In this document: positions 29,831-41,600 of the stretch, piece after piece
How positions within the stretch are numbered: position 1 is the first letter of the stretch
Layout of the letters: every line of letters begins with the position of its first letter
NCBI RefSeq assembly: GCF_019097595.1
Contig: NC_080735.1
Coordinates: forward strand, 19,266,417-19,330,416
Direction of reading: 5' to 3'
Source: Hemibagrus wyckioides
Lineage: Eukaryota; Chordata; Actinopteri; Siluriformes; Bagridae
DNA length: 64,000 bases
Program-made: the position numbers and the translations under genes
Notes under the pieces: model-generated
What the model was told of the DNA's origin: nothing
Seen by the model: only the letters and a program-made list of their open reading frames with translations
Databases searched by the model: none

Positions 29831-30490
29831 GTGTTAATATATTAAATACAAATAGTATGAAAAATCTTGAATATTTTATTATCATTTTCAAAACATTTAA
29901 ATAAAAGCAATTTTCTTATATTTTGACATTTTGTCGTCAAACAGACGTTATAATATAATGTTAAAAATGACACAGTGTTCATTACAGCTATAAATTTTCA
30001 CATTTCATCAAATGATTTCAGTCTCCATAAAAAAATAAATTGTTGCAGAAAAACAGAAGAAACAAAAGTTTATCCCCTTTCTGTTATTAATAAGAGAAAA
30101 AGAGAGATGTGTATTAAAAAAAAATCTCTGGGACAAATACATTTAGAAAATTTCACCAATATTTGTTGTTGTCTTGATCTTTTTTGGTCATAAACATAAA
30201 ATTGGTGTGAAATTCAGGAAGGAGAAAAAGCAAGTGCAGGCCTCGAGGTGATCTGTGAGCGGAAAGTACGGAGGCAAATCTGTGAAAAAAAACTTCCTGT
30301 AACTCTAATGAGCTCAAGTAAAATGTTTGATTTCTGTAGAAGCTCGCGTTCGTGGTGAAATGCAGCCGAGAGGAAAACAGATGTACACGTGTGGAGAGTG
30401 TAGAATAGAATGATCTGTATACACAAGAAAAATCATGCCACTGCTGATTTTCTCAACTATTGCTTCTGCTCACATGAATACTTTCTCTTT
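29831..30490. other. AT-rich intergenic sequence
   Basis: Nothing could be recognised. Short open frames on both strands are low in information and lack family motifs. The sequence is almost identical at about 59475-60136. Confidence 0.5.
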
Positions 30491-30509
30491 TGGCCAGCAG
30501 GGGGCGGGC
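30491..30509 (+). promoter_or_regulatory. CTCF-like binding motif
   Basis: TGGCCAGCAGGGGGCGGGC matches the vertebrate CTCF core consensus at about 18 of 19 positions by eye. It sits about 1.7 kb upstream of the gene 2 signal exon. It also contains a GC box. A copy lies at 60137-60155 upstream of gene 3. Confidence 0.55.
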
Positions 30510-30530
30510 CGGACTGGCCTGACTGAAATC

Positions 30531-30575
30531 CTATTGGCTTAATGATTTTTTCCGCACATCAATTCTGATTGGCTG
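30531..30575 (-). promoter_or_regulatory. Two inverted CCAAT boxes
   Basis: ATTGG occurs at 30533-30537 and 30568-30572 (TATTGGCT and GATTGGCT), 35 bp apart and just downstream of the GC box and CTCF-like motif. This resembles a promoter proximal region. It could equally be the 5' end of the neighbouring + strand Gypsy remnant. No TATA box was seen at a fixed distance. Confidence 0.4.
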
Positions 30576-30779
30576 ATGCAGCTGTGACGAACTATTAGAA
30601 GTTTGCCGTTCTTCCTGAGAGACATGGATTCATCAGCAGACTCTCTTTATATTAGACCTTAATTTTTTTATTTATTGAATTTGTTTGAATTAGAATGAGT
30701 AATTCCCTTGCAACATACTATATTATGTAATACAATATTCAATAACAGCTTCAATAATTTAATGAAACAAACAGAATAA

Positions 30780-31430
30780 ATGCTGAAAAGGAGAAAGGTG
30801 GAGCTGTTAGTACTAATTCTCTTTGCATGCAGTGAGATGGAGAGGCCAATAACTGGCTTTAATGTAATTGAGGAATTAGAACAAAGTGATGTGGCCCAGC
30901 AGATTCCTTCAGATATCATTGTAAACACATTAGAAGTTGGTCATGGGAAAGTAAAAGGAATCCTTTCACTCTTAAAGAACATAGAATACAGGGTTTACTG
31001 AGACGTGGCTGGATCCACAAGTGGATGTCACTCTGTTTCTCTCCAGTCGTGTGTGAGAAAGAAGGATGAGATTCACAGATTCAAGAGATCCTGGATATCC
31101 TAGGGGGGAGCTCCTGGTTTACTGTGTTGCACCAGGGCATCAAGGTTTTGGGAATGAAGACAGTAGGGCATGAACTATTTTCATAAAACCCTGGTTCATC
31201 CACGAGTGGGTTAGGATTGATTTTAGCATCACAAATGCACCTGCTGCTTTCCTGAGGTATGTGGAAGGAGGCTTGGGAGAGCTAAAAGATGATGTCTACA
31301 TTCCCAGCCCTGATGATGAAACCTTGATGATTTCAGCAAGGACGACAAACTCCTTAAAGACTTGATGAGAGTGCTGCATCAAACAGAGCAGTGTGGTATC
31401 AAGATAAGGGTTAAATTAATCAATATATTT
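30780..31430 (+). mobile_element. Degenerate Ty3/Gypsy protease-RT remnant (plus strand)
   Basis: The open frame 30780-31001 contains RPITGFNVIEEL, like the C-terminal part of a Gypsy-type retropepsin. Shortly downstream, frame-shifted sequence at about 31190-31400 shows WVRIDFSITNAPAAFLRY and then SPDDETLDDFSK, which corresponds to the RT NAPAAFQRYM and YxDD region. The catalytic-box Tyr is not preserved and stops are present, so it is dead. It is on the opposite strand to the other Gypsy remnant. It is repeated at 60426-61080. Confidence 0.7.
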
Positions 31431-31452
31431 TGAAGTAGAAATTTTGGTTATT

Positions 31453-31453
<1 letters not shown>

Positions 31454-31493
<40 letters not shown>
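31454..31493 (+). repeat. (AAT)n microsatellite
   Basis: This is a trinucleotide run upstream of gene 2. The gene 3 copy (61101-61148) is a few repeats longer. Confidence 0.95.
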
Positions 31494-31593
31494 GTATGTT
31501 TAAATACTGTACTTCAGCAGTCCATCTATAACTTTAAAAGTTTAAATTAAAAAAGTAAACTGAAAGTTAAAAATTCTTAGATAATAACTATCA

Positions 31594-32233
31594 AATAAAC
31601 AAAATAAAACCAGAGTAAAAACAAAAGAAGAATTTAAACTCTAAGTGTTTGAGGTGTTTCGTAACATGTAGAAGAAGGAAGGACTAATTCAGTAAAGAAA
31701 GAGGAAGAAACATTAACCAGAAACATATCTGAACTTGGACAGTTTAACAGTTTAAACCCTCAGAGCTGCTCCTGTTATTTTCTCCTGGATGAAGGAGATA
31801 ATCATCTCTTAATGAGGTCAGAAAGTTTCTTTAACAAATTATTCAGTTTGAATTTTATAATTAATTACATTTTTTTTCTTATGGACTGAAATTAAAGCGT
31901 GTATTCTTTATAAGTCAAGTGTAAGTTGATTTTTTAGTCATTTCTATTAGAAAACATTGAGACTTGTGTATAATTGAGACAATACGAGACTTGTGTATAT
32001 CCAGTTCATATCACATATTAAAGATCAGATTTTAAGACATTCTTTTTACTCAGTGTTCTTCCTCCTCACACACTGAACTGTACTGTAAAGGACACAGCTG
32101 TAATGAACACTACATTTATATATGCACAGCACTTTACTTTACAATTATAAACACATGGCAGATTTAATCACCTTTTTAGGACATTAAAACCAAACAGTAT
32201 TTTTCATCTCTGATGATTATACAGGCAGCACTG
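31594..32233 (+). promoter_or_regulatory. 5' flank of CD22-like gene 2
   Basis: Nearly identical to the gene 1 flank but without the SINE: ACATTAAAA joins CCAAACAG directly (about 32181-32197). This is the empty site that defines the gene 1 insertion. No clear core promoter element was seen. Confidence 0.45.
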
Positions 32234-32291
32234 ATGATGTCACTCAGATTGACTCCTCCCCTTCCTCTGCTGTTTCTGCTCATAATTTCAA
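32234..32291 (+). CDS. Gene 2 exon: signal peptide
   Basis: This 58-bp exon starts with double ATG and encodes a hydrophobic leader like gene 1, ending LLIIS. It closes in phase 1 at a GTGAGT donor. Intron 1 is about 320 bp. Confidence 0.8.
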
Positions 32292-32432
32292 GTGAGTAAT
32301 TTATCATATTTTTAACTTCAACATTCAAAAACTTTATTAATCCCAGGGGGGAATTGCTTAATGTTAATGTTCATGCTTAATGTTAGTAATATTTGTTCAG
32401 CATCAGCAGTTCTGTGTTAAGTTCCTCTTTTC

Positions 32433-32470
<38 letters not shown>

Positions 32471-33399
32471 TCATGACCTATGAAGCTTCTCACTGTGGGC
32501 TTTCAGTTATAAATAAGCTCGGATTTTTGTAGTGTAGAGTTTATGCGGGCTTTCTCACTGTCTGAGACCTGTAGATGCATTATCAGTACATTTCTGTATT
32601 CTGTGTTGCAGGAGTTGTCTCCCAGTCAGAGTGGAGTGTAACTTATACACCGAGCTCCATCTGTGCTGTAAAGGGATCTACAGTGACCATGGGCTGCACA
32701 TACACATATCCATCTGGTTACACAGTTCAGACAGCTTTCTGGAGCAGAGAGTTAGTTACAGATAAAGAGCCTCCTGATCTGTCTTCAGACCCAAACTACA
32801 GAGACAGGGTTCAGTACCTCAGAGACAACCTGAATAACTGCCATCTCAGACTGAGTGATGTGAGAGAACAGGACCGAGGAAAATACTACTTCACATTTCT
32901 AACAAACCCTGAAGAAAAGTATCAGGGTCAAGATGGAGTTGAACTTTTTGTCACAGGTAAGCCACATCAGCTGAAATAATAACACACTGTACTTTATTCA
33001 TCATAAAACAATATTTTACATTAACACTTGTACACGATTTTCCATTCAAGAAGTTACATTTTCTTCAAAGAAAACACTCTCATTGAGGACTTTTGTGACA
33101 GTTAGCATTAGCTTTAGTTATCTAGCTAATCCTTAAAATTCACTTGTCAGCTGAGATAAATCTGTAAATAATTTAACAGCTTGTTGTCCACCAGATGTCA
33201 CTAGTGTTCACTGTATTTAAAAGCTTTGAGTAATGTACCTTTTTCAAAGCAGCTGAAGGAAAGTAAAGAAAAACCTTAATTATGAAATCATTAGCAGATA
33301 CTTAGCTTTCCTCAAATATATAAATTATCAAAATACATACATACATACATACTACTACTACTACTACTACTACTAATAATAATAATAATAATAATAATA

Positions 33400-33446
<47 letters not shown>

Positions 33447-34443
33447 CCATTTCTAAACAGTTAAAAGTAACATGTCTATATATTGTGTTTTATTGTAAGT
33501 GGATCATTCTGAGTAGATACATGGTTTAATTTGCATATTTTAATAAAATGTCTTGGATGAAATCTGTAGAGAAAACTGTTGAACATCAGTGACATATTAA
33601 TTCAACAGAATTGAGGTAGTACTGCAGAGTATTTGCTGTGCCCATGATATTCAGATTCTCCTTACAGACTGAATGACTGAGCAGCTACTATTGAAATGTG
33701 AGAGAGTTTCATTCTACATGTAAAGTGGGTGTGGTGTAGCAGCTTAATGTTTAAAGTGTTGGTGTTACACACAGAATTAACAGAATTTTTCTGGTGGCAC
33801 ATTGGTTATTTTCATTGTGGTCACAATAAAAAATAATAAATAAAAATAATTATAATAAAACACACAAGAAATAAATTAGTTTTGCCATGTATTGTAATGA
33901 ATTGGCAGGGTGTGACTTCTTCATCTACAGGTGTAGACACGATATACAAGAAAAATAGCTATTACTTATAACAAAAATACTATAACTCCTTTACAATAAT
34001 ATTGTAGTAATTAAACAATAATCCTTAAACAAACATGCATATATAAAGTGTGCAAGGGTATACAATAATTCTCAATAAACATAGGCATATATAAATGTGC
34101 AAACATTTATACAAAAGTATAAGCATTTAATTATATATAACTTCCTTATATAAACATAATACTGATTTCTTATTATCAACATAATACTGATAAACAACGT
34201 AACAAAACACAAACGTCTTCATAAACTATCATTACTCTATCTTAATAAAGTATCTCAAACATTTTAATTTACTACAATTATTCCGTCATGTCGCACCAAC
34301 CCACGTGGTCTCCGTTAGCATAGCTAATTCGGCTACATTCCAACCATGTGTGTTCTTCTTCTTCTGTTGAGGTGCATATTCCACCACCTCCTGGATTGCA
34401 GTATGGAGCCAACTTGGTTGGTAGCAATGTGGATTTAAAATAA

Positions 34444-34486
<43 letters not shown>

Positions 34487-35054
34487 ATTGCCTGACTAAA
34501 TAAATCTATATCCTGTTTGTCAGTCCTGTGACATTCAAATATCTGAATATTTCTAGTATCTCCATAAGTGTATCATTTTTAATGCCACAGTCTTTTAGTG
34601 ATTGAAATAGCTTGGACCTTTCTATACTTGTTGCAGTTCATTCTAGTAATATGTGCCATACTGTTTCAGGGAGTCCACATTTACTACAATTCCCATTTTC
34701 GTGTTTCCCTATCTTGTATAAATTGTGGTTTAATGATGTTTGGCCAATTTGTAATCTTGTCAAAATCTCGTCCTTTTTCCTGTTTTTAACATGTTTCCTT
34801 TCCATCCCCACATTTCTTTGTATTGCATACAGATGTCTTCCTTTTGTTTCTGTGTCCCATATGTTCTGATATCTCTTTTTCATCTCATCCAATCAATCCT
34901 TTTATTTCTACTCATGCCCACACTGACGTTAATATCTGGTTCCTTTAGTGAACTGCTTTTTTCCACGATTCAAGATTCAAGAATTCAAGAGTTTGTACAG
35001 TTCAGTCCTGTGTGTGTGTGTGTGTGTGTGTTTGTGTGTGTGAGAGAGAGAGAG

Positions 35055-35095
<41 letters not shown>

Positions 35096-35104
35096 CAGTT
35101 TAGT

Positions 35105-35167
<63 letters not shown>

Positions 35168-35176
35168 CAGTTCAGT

Positions 35177-35219
<43 letters not shown>

Positions 35220-35255
35220 CAGAGAGAGAGAGAGTTTTGTACAGTTCAGTCCTGT

Positions 35256-35341
<86 letters not shown>

Positions 35342-35350
35342 CAGTTCAAT

Positions 35351-35421
<71 letters not shown>

Positions 35422-35433
35422 CAGTTCAGTTCT

Positions 35434-35493
<60 letters not shown>

Positions 35494-35503
35494 CAGTTCA
35501 GTC

Positions 35504-35567
<64 letters not shown>

Positions 35568-35578
35568 CAGTTCAGTCC

Positions 35579-35629
<51 letters not shown>

Positions 35630-38600
35630 CAGTTCAGTCCTGTGTGTGTGTGTGTGTTCAACAGTTCACTCCCAGGTGTTGAGGAGCCTGATGTCTTGAG
35701 GAAAGAAACTGTTACACAGTCTGGTTGTGAGGGTCCGAATGCTCCGGTTCATCTTTACAGATGGCAAGAGGTTGAAGAGTGTGTGTGAGGGGTGTGTGTG
35801 GTGTGTAAGAGTGTGTGTGAGGGGTGTGTGTGGTGTGTAAGAGTGTGTGTGAGGGGTGTGTGTGGTGTGTTAGAGTGTGTGTGAGGGGTGTGTGTGGTGT
35901 GTAAGAGTGTGGGTGAGGGGTGTGTGGGGTGTGTAAGGGTGTGTGTGAGGAGTGTGTAAGAGTGAGTGTGAGGGGTGTGTGTGGTGGGTTAGAGTGTGTG
36001 TGAGGGGTGTGTGTGGTGTGTAAGAGTGTGTGTGAGGGGTGTGTGTGGTGTGTAAGAGTGTGTGTGAGGGGTGTGTGTGGTGTGTTATAGTGTGTGTGAG
36101 GGGTGTGTGTGGTGTGTAAGAGTGTGTGTGAGGGTGTGTGGGGTGTGTAAGAGTGTGTGTGAGGGGTGTGTGTGGTGTGTAAGAGTGTGTGTGAGGGGTG
36201 TGTGTGGTGTGTAAGAGTGTGTCTGAGGGGTGTGTGTGGTGTGTAAGAGTGTGTGTGAGGGATGTGTGTGGAGTGTAAAAGTGTGTGTCAGGGGTGTGTG
36301 GGTTGGGTAAGAGTGTGTGTGAGGGGTGTGTGTGGTGTGTAAGAGTGTGTGTGAGGGGTGTGTAAGAGTGTGTGTGAGGGGTGTGTGTGGTGTGTAAGAG
36401 TGTGTGTGAAGGGTGTGTGTAAGAGTGTGTGTGAGGGGTGTGTGGGGTGTGTAAGAGTGTGTGTGAGGGGTGTGTGTGGTGTGTAAGAGTGTGTGTGAGG
36501 GATGTGTGTGGTGTGTAAGAGTGTGTGTGAGGGGTGTGTGTGGTGTGTAAGAGTGTGTGTGAGGGGTGTGTGTGGTGTGTAAGAGTGTGTGTGAGGGGTG
36601 TGTGTGGTGTGTAAGAGTGTGTTTGAGGGGTGTGTGTGGTGTGTAAGAGTGTGTGTGACGGGTGTGTGTGGTGTGTAAGAGTGTGTGTGAGGAGTGTGTG
36701 TGGTGTGTTAGAGTGTGTGTGAGGGGTGTGTGGGGTGTGTAAGAGTGTGTGTGAGGGGTGTGTGTGGTGTGTAAGAGTGTGTGTGAGGGGTGTGTGTGGT
36801 GTGTAAGAGTGTGTGTGAGGGGTGTGTGTGGTGTGTAAGAGTGTGTGTGAGGGATTTGTGTGGTGTGTAAGAGTGTGTGTGAGGGGTGTGTGTGGTGTGT
36901 AAGAGTGTGTGTGAGGGGTGTGTGTGGTGCGTAAGAGTGTGTGTGAGGGGTGTGTGTGGTGTGTAAGAGTGTGTGTGAGGGGTGTGTGTGGTGTGTAAGA
37001 GTGTGTCTGAGGGGTGTGTGGGGTGTGTAAGAGTGTGTGTGAGGGATGTGTGTGGTGTGTAAGAGTGTGTGTGAGGGATGTGTGTGTAAGAGTGTGTGTG
37101 AGGGGTGTGTGTGGTGTGTAAGAGTGTGTGTGAGGGGTGTGTGTGGTGTGTAAGAGTGTGTGTGAGGGGTGTGTGGGGTGTGTAAGAGTGTGTGTGAGGG
37201 GTGTGTGTGGTGTGTAAGAGTGTGTGTGAGGGGTGTGTGTGGTGTGTAAGAGTGTGTGTGAGGGGTGTGTGTGGTGTGTTAGAGTGTGTGTGAGGGGTGT
37301 GTGGGGTGTGTAAGAGTGTGTGTGAGGGGTGTGTGTGGTGTGTAAGAGTGTGTGTGAGGGGTGTGTGTGGTGTGTAAGAGTGTGTGTGAGGGGTGTGTGT
37401 GGTGTGTAAGAGTGTGTGTGAGGGATGTGTGTGGTGTGTAAGAGTGTGTGTGAGGGATGTGTGTGGTGTGTAAAAGTGTGTGTGAGGGGTGTGTGGGTTG
37501 GGTAAGAGTGTGTGTGAGGGGTGTGTGTGGTGTGTAAGAGTGTGTCTGAGGGGTGTGTGGGGTGTGTAAGAGTGTGTGTGAGGGATGTGTGTGTAAGAGT
37601 GTGTGTGAGGGGTGTGTGTGGTGTGTAAGAGTGTGTGTGAGGGGTGTGTGTGGTGTGTAAGAGTGTGTGTGAGGGGTGTGTGTGGTGTGTTAGAGTGTGT
37701 GTGAGGGGTGTGTGTGGTGTGTAAGAGTGTGTGTGAGGGGTGTGTGGGGTGTGTAAGAGTGTGTGTGAGGAGTGTGTGTGGTGTGTAAGAGTGTGTGTGA
37801 GGGGTGTGTGTGGTGTGTAAGAGTGTGTGTGAGGGGTGTGTGTGGTGTGTAAGAGTGTGTGTGAGGGATGTGTGTGGTGTGTAAGAGTGTGTGTGAGGGA
37901 TGTGTGTGGTGTGTAAAAGTGTGTGTGAGGGGTGTGTGGGTTGGGTAAGAGTGTGTGTGAGGGGTGTGTGTGGTGTGTAAGAGTGTGTGTGAGGGGTGTG
38001 TAAGAGTGTGTGTGAGGGGTGTGTGTGGTGTGTAAGAGTGTGTGTGAGGGGTGTGTCTGGTGTGTGTGAGGGATCTGTGTGTGGTGTGTAAGAGTGTGTG
38101 TGAGGGGTGTGTGTGGTGTGTAAGAGTGTGTGTGAGGGGTGTGTGTGGTGTGTAAGAGTGTGTGTGAGGGGTGTGTAAGAGTGTGTGTGAGGGGTGTGTG
38201 TAAGAGTGTGTGTGAGAGATGTGTGTGGTGTGTAAGAGTGTGTGTGAGGGGTGTGTGTGGTGTGTAAGAGTGTGTGTGAGGGATGTGTGTGGTGTGTGTA
38301 AGAGTGTGTGTGAGGGGTGTGTGTGGTGTGTAAGAGTGTGTGTGAGGGATGTGTGTGGTGTGTAAGAGTGTGTGTGAGGGGTGTGTGTGGTGTGTAAGAG
38401 TGTGTGTGAGGGGTGTGTGTGGTGTGTTAGAGTGTGTGTGAGGGGTGTGTGGGGTGTGTAAGAGTGTGTGTGAGGGGTGTGTGTGGTGTGTAAGAGTGTG
38501 TGTGAGGGGTGTGTGTGGTGTGTAAGAGTGTGTGTGAGGGGTGTGTGTGGTGTGTAAGAGTGTGTGTGAGGGATGTGTGTGGTGTGTAAGAGTGTGTGTG

Positions 38601-41600
38601 AGGGATGTGTGTGGTGTGTAAAAGTGTGTGTGAGGGGTGTGTGGGTTGGGTAAGAGTGTGTGTGAGGGGTGTGTGTGGTGTGTAAGAGTGTGTCTGAGGG
38701 GTGTGTGGGGTGTGTAAGAGTGTGTGTGAGGGATGTGTGTGTAAGAGTGTGTGTGAGGGGTGTGTGTGGTGTGTAAGAGTGTGTGTGAGGGGTGTGTGTG
38801 GTGTGTAAGAGTGTGTGTGAGGGGTGTGTGTGGTGTGTTAGAGTGTGTGTGAGGGGTGTGTGTGGTGTGTAAGAGTGTGTGTGAGGGGTGTGTGGGGTGT
38901 GTAAGAGTGTGTGTGAGGAGTGTGTGTGGTGTGTAAGAGTGTGTGTGAGGGGTGTGTGTGGTGTGTAAGAGTGTGTGTGAGGGGTGTGTGTGGTGTGTAA
39001 GAGTGTGTGTGAGGGATGTGTGTGGTGTGTAAGAGTGTGTGTGAGGGATGTGTGTGGTGTGTAAAAGTGTGTGTGAGGGGTGTGTGGGTTGGGTAAGAGT
39101 GTGTGTGAGGGGTGTGTGTGGTGTGTAAGAGTGTGTGTGAGGGGTGTGTAAGAGTGTGTGTGAGGGGTGTGTGTGGTGTGTAAGAGTGTGTGTGAGGGGT
39201 GTGTCTGGTGTGTGTGAGGGATGTGTGTGTGGTGTGTAAGAGTGTGTGTGAGGGATGTGTGTGGTGTGTAAGAGTGTGTGTGAGGGGTGTGTGTGGTGTG
39301 TAAGAGTGTGTGTGAGGGGTGTGTAAGAGTGTGTGTGAGGGGTGTGTGTAAGAGTGTGTGTGAGGGATGTGTGTGGTGTGTAAGAGTGTGTGTGAGGGGT
39401 GTGTGTGGTGTGTAAGAGTGTGTGTGAGGGATGTGTGTGGTGTGTAAGAGTGTGTGTGAGGGGTGTGTGTGGTGTGTAAGAGTGTGTGTGAGGGATGTGT
39501 GTGGTGTGTAAGAGTTTGTGTGAGGGGTGTGTGTGGTGTGTAAGAGTGTGTGTGAGGGGTGTGTAAGAGTGTGTGTGAGGGATGTGTGTGTAAGAGTGTG
39601 TGTGAGGGGTGTGTGTGGTGTGTAAGAGTGTGTGTGAGGGGTGTGTGTGGTGTGTAAGAGTGTGTGTGAGGGGTGTGTGTGGTGTGTAAGAGTGTGTGTG
39701 AGGGATATGTGTGGTGTGTAAGAGTGTGTGTGAGGGGTGTGTGGGGTGGGTAAGAGTGTGTGTGAGGGGTGTGTGTGGTTTGTAAGAGTGTGTGTGAGGG
39801 GTGTGTGGGGTGGGTAAGAGTGTGTGTGAGGGGTGTGTGTGGTTTGTAAGAGTGTGTGTGAGGGGTGTGTAAGAGTGTGTGTGAGGGGTGTGTGTGGTGT
39901 GTAAGAGTGTGTGTGAGGGATGTGTGTGGTGTGTAAGAGTGTGTGTGAGGGGTGTGTGTGGTGTGTAAGAGTGAGTGTGAGGGGTGTGTAAGAGTGTGTG
40001 TGAGGGGTGTGTGGGGTGTGTAAAAGTGTGTGTGAGGGATGTGTGTGGTGTGTAAGAGTGTGTGTGAGGGGTGTGTGGTGTGTAAGAGTGTGTGTGTGAG
40101 GGGTGTGTGTGGTGTGTAAGAGTGTGTGTGAGGGGTGTGTGTGGTGTGTAAGAGTGTGTGTGAGGGGTGTGTGTGAGGGGTGTAAGAGTGTGTGTGAGGG
40201 TTGTGTGTGGTGTGTAAGAGTGTGTGTGAGGGGTGTGTGTGGTGTGTAAGAGTGTGTGTGAGGGGTGTGTGTGGTGTGTAAGAGTGTGTGTGAGGGGTGT
40301 GTAAGAGTGTGTGTGAGGTGTGTGTTTGGTGTGTAAAAGTGTGTGTGAGGGGTGTGTGTGGTGTGTAAGAGTGTGTGTGAGGGGTGTGTGTGGTGTGTAA
40401 GAGTGTGTGTGAGGGGTGTGTGTGGTGTGTAAGAGTGTGTGTGAGGGGTGTGTGTGGTGTGTAAGAGTGTGTGTGAGGGGTGTGTGTGGTGTGTAAGAGT
40501 GTGTGTGAGAAGTGTGTGTGGTGTGTAAGAGTGTGTGTGAAGGGTGTGTGTAAGAGTGTGTGTGAGGGGTGTGTGGGGTGTGTAAGAGTGTGTGTGAGGG
40601 GTGTGTGTGGTGTGTAAGAGTGTGTGTGAGGGGTGTGTAAGAGTGTGTGTGAGGGGTGTGTGGGGTGTGTAAGAGTGTGTGTGAGGGGTGTGTAAGAGTG
40701 TGTGTGAGGGGTGTGTGTGGTGTGTAAGAGTGTGTGTGAGGGGTGTGTGTGGTGTGTAAGAGTGTGTGTGAGGGGTGTGTTGGGTGTGTAAGAGTGTGTG
40801 TGAGGGGTGTGTAAGAGTGTGTGTGAGGGGTGTGTGTGGTGTGTAAGAGTGTGTGTGAGGGGTGTGTGTGGTGTGTAAGAGTGTGTGTGGTGTGTAAGAG
40901 TGTGTGTGAGGGGTGTGTGTGGTGTGTAAGAGTGTGTGTGTGAGGGGTGTGTGTGGTGTGTAAGAGTGTGTGTGAGGGGTGTGTGTGGTGTGTAAGAGTG
41001 TGTGTGAGGGGTGTGTGTGGTGTGTGTGAGGGATGTGTGTGTGGTGTGTAAGAGTGTGTGTGAGGGGTGTGTGTGGTGTGTGTGGTGTGTAAGAGTGTGT
41101 GTGAGGGGTGTGTTTGGTGTGTAAGAGTGTGTGTGAGGGGTGTGTTTGGTGTGTAAGAGTGTGTGTGAGGGGTGTGTGTGGTGTGTAAGAGTGTGTGTGA
41201 GGGGTGTGTGTGGTGTGTAAGAGTGTGTGTGAGGGATGTGTGTGTGGTGTGTAAGAGTGTGTGTGAGGGGTGTGTGTGGTGTGTAAGAGTGTGTGTGAGG
41301 GGTGTGTGTGGTGTGTAAGAGTGTGTGTGAGGGGTGTGTGGGGTGTGTGTGAGGGGTGTGTGTGGTGTGTAAGAGTGTGTGTGAGGGGTGTGTGTGGTGT
41401 GTAAGAGTGTGTGTGAGGGGTGTGTGGGGTGTGTGTGAGGGGTGTGTGTGGTGTGTAAGAGTGTGTGTGAGGGGTGTGTGTCGTGTGTAAGAGTGTGTGT
41501 GAGGGATGTGTGTGGTGTGTAAGAGTGTGTTTGAAGGGTGTGTGTGGTGTGTAAGAGTGTGTGTGAGGGATGTGTGTGGTGTGTAAGAGTGTGTGTGAGG

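Larger units (their letters stand above)
33187..34533 (+). other. Intron segment present in genes 2 and 3, missing in gene 1
   Basis: In gene 1, AGCTTGTTG (about 1919-1928) runs directly into ACATTCAAATATCTG. Here about 1.35 kb intervenes. It starts with CCACCAGATGTCACTAGTG (a weaker CTCF-like core) and includes (TAC)n, (AAT)n/(ATT)n at about 33345-33446 and (AAAT)n at about 34440-34488. The stretch about 33895-34440 has no recognised feature apart from a motif shared with 20893. Gene 3 begins with the same sequence. Confidence 0.65.
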
